Assembly: GCF_907164905.1 (NCBI RefSeq)
Contig: NZ_CAJRAF010000002.1
Coordinates: forward strand, 372,001 to 436,000
Direction of reading: 5' to 3'
DNA length: 64,000 nt
Source: Dyadobacter sp. CECT 9275
GTDB taxonomy: Bacteria; Bacteroidota; Bacteroidia; Cytophagales; Spirosomataceae
A program made the position numbers and the translations under genes. Every line of letters begins with the position of its first letter. Position 1 is the first letter of the stretch. Positions 55,118 to 64,000 of the stretch are shown one piece after another. The notes under the pieces were generated by a model. The model had not been told where the DNA came from. It ran no database searches and saw nothing but the letters and a program-made list of their open reading frames with translations.

Positions 55118-55125
55118 CAAAGATA
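55118..55125 (-). promoter_or_regulatory. -7 element of the NUDIX gene
   Basis: The minus-strand TATCTTTG matches TAnnTTTG and overlaps the longest possible start codon, so it favours the downstream TTG at 55099. Confidence 0.45.
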
Positions 55126-55164
55126 ACTATACCATTAAAATTGACAAGGTTATTCCCGAAATTC

Positions 55165-55602
55165 TCAGTAAGGATTGCCGGAGATATAACTTTCCAGCGA
55201 TTTGATATGTGCCTTTTGTTCACGGATAATGGCAGAAACGATATCGTTGATAGATATAATCCCGATGAGTTTCCCTTTCCGGTTTACAGGTAGGTGACGG
55301 ATATGCTTATCAGACATGATCTGCATACAATCTTCAATTTTTTGATCTGTCTCGACCGTAATTACCTTGGAAGTCATTACATCAGCTACCAGGGTTTCTC
55401 TGGAAGCCCTGCCCAGAAGGATTACTTTCCGGGCATAGTCCCTTTCGGAAAATATGCCAATTAACGCTCCGTCCTCGATTACCAAAACTGCTCCTATATT
55501 TTTCTCAGCCATTAACTCAAGTGCCTGAAAAACAGTTTTGTCTTTACTGATGGACCAAATTGCGTCAAAAGATTTGCCGGCCAGTACCTGGTAAACTTGC
55601 AT
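55165..55602 (-). CDS. CBS domain pair protein
   Basis: This 145-residue protein is made of two CBS motifs: about 20-75 (ALELMAEKNIGAVLVIEDGALIGIFSERDYARKVIL) and about 85-140 (VETDQKIEDCMQIMSDKHIRHLPVNRKGKLIGIISINDIVSAII). Stand-alone CBS pairs bind AMP, ATP, NAD or similar ligands and regulate partners by contact. No partner gene is next to it. It is cytoplasmic. It diverges from the helicase gene at 55744. Confidence 0.9.
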   Translation of the reverse strand: MQVYQVLAGKSFDAIWSISKDKTVFQALELMAEKNIGAVLVIEDGALIGIFSERDYARKVILLGRASRETLVADVMTSKVITVETDQKIEDCMQIMSDKHIRHLPVNRKGKLIGIISINDIVSAIIREQKAHIKSLESYISGNPY

Positions 55603-55743
55603 AAGTGAGTAGTTTTTGGGTTTAAGATCAATTTTAATCCTAATATATCATTTTACTTTAAAAAAGTCCAACAAAATCATAGTATATTTTTGTAGAGAAA
55701 TCCCGGTTTTGATATTATTTTCTGATGGAGTAGATTCGCCACC

Positions 55744-57171
55744 ATGGAATCACCAGACCTGTTACCTTCCCAACGCCTTCAAAAGCGATTTCCTTTTAAA
55801 CCCACAGCTGGGCAGCTTCGTTTTTTTTCTCAAATGAATGATTTCCTGGTCGAGGAAAAAGGCCTAGAACGCTACCGTGATTGTTTTATACTGAAAGGAT
55901 ATGCAGGAACAGGAAAAACGACCATTATCAGTACCCTGATCAAAGTACTTAAAAATTACGATTATAAATCGATTTTGCTTGCTCCCACAGGCCGGGCGGC
56001 AAAAGTAATGTCCAGCTATTCGGACAAAGTTGCTTTAACAATTCATAAAAAAATATATAAGCAAACAGCAGATTCCTTCTCCGGTAACCTGGTATTTCAA
56101 AGGCAGAAGAATTATCATGACAACACACTTTTTATTGTGGATGAAGCTTCTATGATCACCGATGAGGCCGATTTCGGCAGCAGGAGTTTGCTGGCCGACC
56201 TCATCGAATTCGTGTTTGAAAATCCGGGCAATAAACTGATGCTTGTGGGCGATGTGGCTCAGCTTCCTCCTGTAGGCCGCACTTTAAGTCCTGCATTGGA
56301 AAGGGACTATCTTGAAAAAACATTTTACATGTCTGTTTTTCAGGAAGAACTGACAGAGGTAATGCGGCAGGATGAATTATCCGGAATATTATCGAATGCC
56401 ACGGCGCTCCGAAATGAGCTTCGTGCTGAAAGCCCGGTGATCAAACTCAGGACAAAATCTTTCCGCGATGTTTTCAGGATGACAGGCGAAAAGCTGGAAG
56501 AAGGGCTGAGATATGCATACGACAAGTACGGCCAGGAAAACGTCATCATTTTAACGCGCTCCAACAAAACTGCGGTTCAGTACAACGAATATATCAGACG
56601 GATGATTAATTTTTCCGAAGATGAGCTCGATGCCGGCGATCGGCTGATGGTGGTGCGCAACAACTATAATATACTGGACGATGACTCTCCTGCCGGTTTC
56701 ATTGCTAATGGCGATTTCGTGGAGTTATTAAAGATCCGTAAAACCCAGGATATCCACGGTTTCAGGTTTGCGGATGTAACACTACGATTAACGGATTATG
56801 ACAAACAGCCGGAATTCGATGCCAAGATCATCCTGGATACCCTTCATTCCTCTTCTCCATCCCTCTCCTCGGAGGATAATCGTAAATTATATGAAAGTGT
56901 AATGGAAGATTACATAGATATCAAATCCCGAAAAGAGCGGATGGAAGCACTTCGGAAAGATCCCTATCTTAACGCTTTGCAAGTCAAGTTTGCTTATGCT
57001 TTAACCTGCCACAAATCGCAGGGCGGCCAGTGGAGTGCTGTATTTGTGGACCAGGGGTATTTACCCGAAGAACAGATTAATGAAGAATTTATCCGCTGGT
57101 TATATACCGCCGTGACAAGGGCGACTGATGAAGTATTTCTCATGAATTTTCATCCGCATTTTTTTGCCTGA
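55744..57171 (+). CDS. RecD-like ATP-dependent DNA helicase/ATPase
   Basis: This 475-residue SF1 helicase has Walker A GYAGTGKTTIIS (about 54-65), Walker B LFIVDEASMI, motif III VGDVAQLPPVG, and the UvrD-C-like CHKSQGGQWSAVFVD, LYTAVTRAT region. It resembles the short RecD2/Pif1-type ATPases (ATP-dependent exonuclease-like) common in Bacteroidota and probably acts in DNA repair or recombination. It converges on the TsaC/Sua5 gene with a 6-base gap. No RecB/RecC partner is near. Confidence 0.88.
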   Translation: MESPDLLPSQRLQKRFPFKPTAGQLRFFSQMNDFLVEEKGLERYRDCFILKGYAGTGKTTIISTLIKVLKNYDYKSILLAPTGRAAKVMSSYSDKVALTIHKKIYKQTADSFSGNLVFQRQKNYHDNTLFIVDEASMITDEADFGSRSLLADLIEFVFENPGNKLMLVGDVAQLPPVGRTLSPALERDYLEKTFYMSVFQEELTEVMRQDELSGILSNATALRNELRAESPVIKLRTKSFRDVFRMTGEKLEEGLRYAYDKYGQENVIILTRSNKTAVQYNEYIRRMINFSEDELDAGDRLMVVRNNYNILDDDSPAGFIANGDFVELLKIRKTQDIHGFRFADVTLRLTDYDKQPEFDAKIILDTLHSSSPSLSSEDNRKLYESVMEDYIDIKSRKERMEALRKDPYLNALQVKFAYALTCHKSQGGQWSAVFVDQGYLPEEQINEEFIRWLYTAVTRATDEVFLMNFHPHFFA

Positions 57172-57177
57172 AATATT

Positions 57178-58131
57178 TCAGACTGCCGCAGCTCTTTTCA
57201 GCCTGTCGTTAATGGCTCTGCCCAAGCCTTCATCTGGTACGAATTCCGCTTCAATTTTAGTCACAGGAAGTGTATCCAATTCTCTCAGGTAGGCAAACAA
57301 ATGCCGTGCTGCCTCCTGCATGTTACCACCTGGACTTAATAGTCGCTGATACTGCTGATCAACCCCATCCAGGTATTCCTTATATAATAGGTACCCCGTT
57401 TCACTATTTTCTCCTGACGAAAATGTATGCCGGTCTTTCAGAACAAATGGTTTTCTCGGAGCATAGTGGCTTTTTAACATACCCGGTGCCTGAGGATTGG
57501 AGGTAGAATGAGACAGTCTTCCAACCTTCCCTATCACCTTTTCGATATCTTCGAGTGCCAGGCCGCCCAGCCTGAAAACAGTGGGGATATCTTCGGAAAA
57601 GCCAATAATGGTTGATTCCACTCCCACCGTACACAAGCCTCCGTCTAAAATATAAGGAATCTTGTCTCCCAATTGCTGCTGAACGTGCGAGGCACACGTT
57701 GGACTGATGTACCCGAAAGGATTGGCACTCGGCGCCGCGAGCGGGAAATCCAGTGTTGCCAGTAAACTCAATGTAAGCGGGTGGTCCGGAATCCTGACAG
57801 CCACGGTGTTCAGGCCAGATGTTACCAGGTCAGGCACAATCGTTTTTTTGGGCAACAGTAAGGTAAGCGGGCCTGGCCAGTACCTCCTGGCCAGGAGCAG
57901 TGCCTTTTCTGGCAAAAACGAAACCAGATCCCCTATTTTTTCAAGCGAGTCGGTATGAATAATCAACGGATCAAAAGCAGGCCTGTTTTTTGTTTCAAAA
58001 ATTGATAAAACAGCCTTCTCATTTAAAGCATTTCCCGCCAGCCCATAAACTGTTTCAGTTGGTATCCCAACAAGGAAACCTTCTTCCAAAATTTCTTTTG
58101 CCCTTTTTATGTCGGTACCAATCTCAGCCAA
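57178..58131 (-). CDS. tsaC: L-threonylcarbamoyladenylate synthase (TsaC/Sua5)
   Basis: This 317-residue protein makes the activated intermediate for t6A in tRNA. Residues about 1-200 form the YrdC-like domain (EEGFLVGIPTETVYGLAGNALN, KNRPAFDPLIIH, RIPDHPLTLSLL). The C-terminal Sua5 domain (about 225-315, PQAPGMLKSHYAPRKP) makes it the Sua5-type long form. The only reasonable in-frame start is TTG at 58131; a stop lies 27-30 bases upstream with no ATG between. It faces the helicase gene convergently. Confidence 0.9.
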   Translation of the reverse strand: MAEIGTDIKRAKEILEEGFLVGIPTETVYGLAGNALNEKAVLSIFETKNRPAFDPLIIHTDSLEKIGDLVSFLPEKALLLARRYWPGPLTLLLPKKTIVPDLVTSGLNTVAVRIPDHPLTLSLLATLDFPLAAPSANPFGYISPTCASHVQQQLGDKIPYILDGGLCTVGVESTIIGFSEDIPTVFRLGGLALEDIEKVIGKVGRLSHSTSNPQAPGMLKSHYAPRKPFVLKDRHTFSSGENSETGYLLYKEYLDGVDQQYQRLLSPGGNMQEAARHLFAYLRELDTLPVTKIEAEFVPDEGLGRAINDRLKRAAAV

Positions 58132-58374
58132 AATCCCAGGTTTTAATAAAATGCAAAGTTAAGTAAAAGCATTTTATCATCCACAGAGGTACAAAAGGAG
58201 TTAAAGCGCGTATTATATAGCCGGACCGTTCGTTAATAAAGGCGATACAGCCGCTCAACTCCGATCATTTAGAATTATTTTAAATAGAACCTAAATTGAT
58301 CGTGAAAACACAACGTTATATTTTCCGTGTTTATATTTATTGATTAAATAGTATTTTTAAAACTAACCCTTGCT

Positions 58375-60114
58375 ATGTTTCAAATCAAAGAACAACCTGC
58401 TGTTTTTGATGTCTGCATTGTAGGCTCAGGAGCGGGAGGTGGAATGGCAGCTTACCAGCTTGCCAAAGCTGGCGCAAAAGTGGCTCTTCTGGAAGCCGGA
58501 GGCTATTTTGATCCTGCTGATCCAAAATACATTACGCAATTAAAATGGCCATGGGAGTCGCCACGGCGCGGAGCAAACACGCACCGCCCATTTGGAGATT
58601 TCGATGCAGCCTGGGGCGGATGGGAAATCGATGGCGAACCATACACACGCAAGAACAACACGCAGTTTGACTGGTTCCGTTCACGTATGCTTGGCGGGCG
58701 CACCAACCACTGGGGAAGAATTTCCCTGCGGTTTGGCCCGAAGGATTTTAAACGTAAAAGCATTGATGGCCTTGGAGACGACTGGCCGATCGGCTACGAC
58801 GACGTGAAACCATACTATGACCAGGTAGATAAACTGATCGGGGTATTCGGGACGGTTGAAAACATGGACAACGAGCCGGATGGTATTTTCCTCCCTCCGC
58901 CCAAGCCTCGCTTGCATGAACTTTTCATCAAGAAAGCTGGGAAAAAAGTCAATATCCCGGTCATACCTTCCCGGTTATCTATCCTTACAAAACCCATTAA
59001 TGACCAGCGCGGGGTTTGTTTCTATTGCAGCCAGTGCGGCAGAGCCTGTCAGGCATACGCGGATTTCTCCTCGTCCTCGGTACTGGTAATTCCTGCGGTT
59101 AAAACGGGAAATGTTACGCTGATCAATAACGCTATGGCGCGTGAAGTGCTCACCGACCCTGTGACAGGATTGGCAACGGGTGTTTCTTACGTAGACAGAG
59201 AGAAACTTACGGAACATACCATCAAAGCAAAAGTAGTGGTTCTGGCTGCGAGTGCTGGAGAATCTGCCAGGCTACTTCTGAACTCAAAATCGGACAGACA
59301 TCCCGGCGGACTTGCCAATTCAAGTGGTGTAGTGGGTCATTACCTGCACGATTCTACCGGCGCTTCCCGTGGTGCGTTCCTTCCGCACCTGATGGACCGC
59401 AAACGTTACAATGAAGACGGTGTAGGCGGTATGCACGTGTACACGCCATGGTGGCTGGACAACAAAAAACTTGATTTCCCAAGAGGTTACCACATCGAAT
59501 ATGGTGGAGGTATGGGTATGCCAAGCTACGGATTTGGTTCAGGTATCGAAAATATGAACGGAAAATACCCGACTGCAAGTGGTGCTATGAAATCTGCCGG
59601 TGGATATGGCGCTTCTCTGAAGGAAGATTACCGCAGGTTCTACGGAGCTTATGTTGGTATGGCAGGCCGCGGTGAAGCTGTCCCCGATTTCAATAACTAT
59701 TGCGAAATTGATCCCAACGTGGTGGATAAATTCGGAATTCCTGTACTTCGTTTCCACTACAAATGGTCGGATTACGAAATCAAGCAGGCCAAACACATGC
59801 ATGAAACTTTTGAAGAAATAATTCATGCATTAGGAGGTGTACCAAACGGTACCAAACCGGGTGCTGATACCAACTACGGCATTGCTGCACCAGGCAGGAT
59901 CATCCACGAGGTAGGAACGGTAAGAATGGGTAATGACCAGAAAACTTCCGCCCTGAACAAATACTCGCAGGCACATGACGCCAAAAACGTTTTTGTGGTA
60001 GATGGAGGTTCGTTTGTTTCACAGGCTGATAAAAACCCTACCTGGACAATACTTGCACTTTCCATGAGAGCTTCCGAGTTTATCATCGATCAGGTAAAAC
60101 AGAAAAACATTTAA
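58375..60114 (+). CDS. GMC family FAD-dependent dehydrogenase with CxxCxxCxxxC motif
   Basis: This 579-residue protein has the FAD-binding start VCIVGSGAGGGMAAYQL (about 13-29) and the C-terminal GMC block HEVGTVRMGNDQKTSALN and QADKNPTWTILALSMR. A four-cysteine motif Cys215-x2-Cys218-x2-Cys221-x3-Cys225 fits an iron-sulfur cluster, as reported for FAD glucose dehydrogenases. It has no signal of its own. The next gene, 27 bases downstream, encodes the gluconate-2-dehydrogenase-subunit-3-like partner with a Tat signal, so the pair is likely exported folded to the periplasm as a sugar or alcohol dehydrogenase. The substrate is uncertain. Confidence 0.88.
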   Translation: MFQIKEQPAVFDVCIVGSGAGGGMAAYQLAKAGAKVALLEAGGYFDPADPKYITQLKWPWESPRRGANTHRPFGDFDAAWGGWEIDGEPYTRKNNTQFDWFRSRMLGGRTNHWGRISLRFGPKDFKRKSIDGLGDDWPIGYDDVKPYYDQVDKLIGVFGTVENMDNEPDGIFLPPPKPRLHELFIKKAGKKVNIPVIPSRLSILTKPINDQRGVCFYCSQCGRACQAYADFSSSSVLVIPAVKTGNVTLINNAMAREVLTDPVTGLATGVSYVDREKLTEHTIKAKVVVLAASAGESARLLLNSKSDRHPGGLANSSGVVGHYLHDSTGASRGAFLPHLMDRKRYNEDGVGGMHVYTPWWLDNKKLDFPRGYHIEYGGGMGMPSYGFGSGIENMNGKYPTASGAMKSAGGYGASLKEDYRRFYGAYVGMAGRGEAVPDFNNYCEIDPNVVDKFGIPVLRFHYKWSDYEIKQAKHMHETFEEIIHALGGVPNGTKPGADTNYGIAAPGRIIHEVGTVRMGNDQKTSALNKYSQAHDAKNVFVVDGGSFVSQADKNPTWTILALSMRASEFIIDQVKQKNI

Positions 60115-60141
60115 TCATCCCGTCGTTGACTCAATTATAAA

Positions 60142-60777
60142 ATGAAACGCAGAGATACATTAAAAGCATTAACATTAAGCTCACTTGGGATTGCCTCGCT
60201 TAATCCTCAGGTAGCGCTGGCAGAGCAACGTGACCTGGACATGGCAACTCCGCCGGAAACCCCGGTTAAAGTGCCAGGTGGAAGACTTAAAGAAGAAGCA
60301 ATAAGGGATGCCAAGCTGATGAAGGAGAAATTCTTTACCGCAGCTGAGCTCGCGACGATAACTGTACTTACAGATATTATTATCCCTGCCGACGAAAAGT
60401 CTGGCAGTGCTTCTCAGGCTGGCGTTCCGGCATTTATCGAGTTCATAGCCAAGGATATGCCCCAAAATCAGGTTCCTCTGCGGGGTGGACTTCAATGGCT
60501 GGACCGTGAGTCCAACAAGCGTTTTAAGAAGAATTTTACGCTTTGCTCCAAAACGCAACAGTTGCAGATCGTGGACGACATAGCTTATCCCGAAAAAGCC
60601 AAACCGGTTTACAGTCAGGGAGTTGCCTTTTTCAATCTGATGCGTAACCTGACTGCGTCAGGCTTCTATACCACTAAAATGGGTATTGACGACATCGGCT
60701 ATAAAGGTAATACACCCAATGTATGGGAAGGCCCGCCGGAAGATGTTATTCGGCAATATGCCAAATACATTAGCTGA
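60142..60777 (+). CDS. Gluconate 2-dehydrogenase subunit 3 family protein with Tat signal
   Basis: This 211-residue protein has a Tat signal (KRRDTLKALTLSSLGIASL) and the DUF/subunit 3 fold (FFTAAELATITVLTDIIIPADEKSGSASQAGVPAFIEFI). In the known complexes it is needed for maturation and export of the FAD large subunit. It has 27 bases from the upstream dehydrogenase gene and no cytochrome c subunit follows, so the electron acceptor is elsewhere. A very strong bidirectional terminator follows at 60778-60827. Confidence 0.9.
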   Translation: MKRRDTLKALTLSSLGIASLNPQVALAEQRDLDMATPPETPVKVPGGRLKEEAIRDAKLMKEKFFTAAELATITVLTDIIIPADEKSGSASQAGVPAFIEFIAKDMPQNQVPLRGGLQWLDRESNKRFKKNFTLCSKTQQLQIVDDIAYPEKAKPVYSQGVAFFNLMRNLTASGFYTTKMGIDDIGYKGNTPNVWEGPPEDVIRQYAKYIS

Positions 60778-60827
60778 TATAAAATGAAAAGAGGAACGAT
60801 TTAACCCGTTCCTCTTTTCATTTTATA
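60778..60827. terminator. Bidirectional terminator between converging genes
   Basis: A perfect 21-base-pair stem (60778-60798 with 60807-60827) with an 8-base loop ends both the subunit-3 gene (60777) and the ABC-F gene (60841). A- and T-rich arm ends serve both directions. Confidence 0.9.
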
Positions 60828-60840
60828 AAGAATTTTTAAC

Positions 60841-63219
<2,379 letters not shown>

Positions 63220-63317
63220 TTACTGGCTTGCGGTAGTGTCAAAGTGACCAGCCATTTCGAAATAAGTCTAATCGTTAATACTTTCTGGAAACATCATCAT
63301 CCTTACATCACACATCT

Positions 63318-63554
63318 ATGTCTATAAAAAATCCAGAAAACATTGGATCCAAAATCAAAAGACTGAGAGTACTCTATGGTTATAAACAGGAATATGTGGC
63401 AGGGCAAATGGGCCTGAGCCAAACCGGTTACAGTAAAATTGAAACCGGTTACAGTAAGATGACCTTGGAAAAAGCAACCCTGATTGCGCGAATCTATGAT
63501 ATGTCACTGGTGGAATTACTGGAATGGAAGGAAGCCAACACAGCTGGCCAGTAA
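63318..63554 (+). CDS. XRE-family helix-turn-helix protein
   Basis: This 78-residue protein is an HTH_3 domain: IGSKIKRLRVLYGYKQEYVAGQMGLSQTGYSKIETG (about 10-45) with the usual five helices, then a short tail. It may repress its own gene or bind a distant site. The coding DNA contains an exact 16-base repeat spaced 21 bases (63421-63436 and 63442-63457), which produces the repeated TGYSK codons around the third helix. A terminator follows at 63578. Confidence 0.85.
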   Translation: MSIKNPENIGSKIKRLRVLYGYKQEYVAGQMGLSQTGYSKIETGYSKMTLEKATLIARIYDMSLVELLEWKEANTAGQ

Positions 63555-63577
63555 ATTCCCGGCTATTGCTCATAAAA

Positions 63578-63598
63578 AAGGCCGGACAAGCCGGCCTT
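63578..63598. terminator. Terminator between converging genes
   Basis: A perfect 8-base-pair stem (AAGGCCGG 63578-63585, CCGGCCTT 63591-63598) has an A-run on the left. It lies between the XRE gene and the partial gene at the window end. Confidence 0.7.
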
Positions 63599-63629
63599 CA
63601 AATTATCTCCATTAATTTCCGCTAACATG

Positions 63630-64000
63630 TCAGGGAACAATTCTTACGGTATGTGCTCCTTTACCCACACTTACCTTTGCTCCTTGTTTCTTCAAAGCTG
63701 GGGTATCTCCCTTTGTGACAGAGTAGAACTCTACACCGCCCGTTCCTGCTCCGAATTCCAGATATTCAAATACAGAAACCGCAAGGTTGGACCCGTCTTT
63801 ATCAAAAACGACGCCTCTTGGATAAATTCCTTCAAAAGGATAATCAGCTACTTTGGCCAACGCACCATCCGCGCCTACCTTATAAAGGGTAAGAGATGCT
63901 CCGGTACCAGCTCCGGCTTCGGACCATGGTGAACCGCTTTTACCTGCATTTACCGCTACCAGCAAGCTCCCATCGGGACTAGTTGCAAATGAGCCGGTAT
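63630..64000 (-). CDS. Partial beta-propeller (lactonase/YncE-like) protein, truncated by the window end
   Basis: The frame is open from the window edge to the stop at 63630. The visible part (123 residues) reads as beta-propeller blades: TGSFATSPDGSLLVAVNAG, LYKVGADGALAKV, and YPRGVVFDKDGSNLAVSVFEY. This is typical of lactonase-family (3-carboxymuconate cyclase/YncE-like) proteins. The start and signal peptide lie outside the window. The substrate is unknown. Confidence 0.65.
   Translation of the reverse strand, partial: TGSFATSPDGSLLVAVNAGKSGSPWSEAGAGTGASLTLYKVGADGALAKVADYPFEGIYPRGVVFDKDGSNLAVSVFEYLEFGAGTGGVEFYSVTKGDTPALKKQGAKVSVGKGAHTVRIVP

Overview
The window reads as chromosome of a Gram-negative Bacteroidota, most likely an aerobic Cytophagales relative of Dyadobacter/Spirosoma (inference). 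The signs are a type IX secretion sorting domain (43477-44586), TAnnTTTG-type -7 promoter elements, little Shine-Dalgarno signal, families typical of the phylum (DUF3098, DUF3822, DUF983, LytS/LytTR systems), the order ftsX-DUF3098-uppP-truB-ribF, and moderate GC. I found no rRNA, tRNA, CRISPR array, prophage or insertion sequence. One gene is cut by the window edge (right end, minus strand).

Left region (93-12690). Nine minus-strand genes form a compact cluster: two DJ-1/PfpI proteins at its ends, three NTF2/SnoaL-like small proteins, a metallo-beta-lactamase-fold hydrolase, a benzoylformate-decarboxylase-like ThDP enzyme, and a xanthine-dehydrogenase-family pair (a fused 2Fe-2S/molybdopterin protein plus a FAD subunit). 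The fused protein has lost all four cysteines of one iron-sulfur cluster and has altered molybdenum-site motifs. A divergent three-gene set (degenerate receiver-GAF protein, LytS-type kinase, LytTR regulator) lies across a 544-base gap that holds repeated TTTCGTAGTA-like elements, so it probably controls the cluster.

12818-17143 holds a bestrophin channel, an LCIB/theta-type (CGHR-domain) carbonic anhydrase-like protein, and a KefF-like/KefC-like K+/H+ antiporter pair. All are co-directional and tightly spaced. I read this as an inorganic-carbon and pH homeostasis module, and it is my main candidate for an undescribed system.

17370-23399 carries carbohydrate-related genes (alpha-galactosidase-like hydrolase, CE7 acetyl esterase, Tat-exported Gfo/Idh/MocA oxidoreductase) and rluF. 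23468-30840 holds two small proteins, the electron transfer flavoprotein genes, a bifunctional-nuclease/UVR protein, and the ftsX-DUF3098-uppP-truB-ribF operon. 30949-32812 has an exported amidohydrolase and a VOC protein.

32977-39902 is a surface-polysaccharide cluster (SGNH-like protein, four glycosyltransferases, a WcaF-type acetyltransferase, a WecA-like initiating enzyme) with no flippase or polymerase in view. 40008-57000 is mostly housekeeping and regulation: malic enzyme, AraC, a T9SS cargo protein, lipoprotein hydrolase, serine acetyltransferase, TetR, PPK1, PyrE, a CNNM/CorC-type protein, two NUDIX hydrolases, CoaD, DUF3822, a CBS protein and a RecD-like helicase. The right end has a TsaC/Sua5 enzyme, a GMC dehydrogenase with its Tat-signal small subunit, an asymmetric ABC-F ATPase, a YhhN protein, an XRE regulator and a partial beta-propeller protein. 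Several intergenic regions hold clear hairpin terminators.
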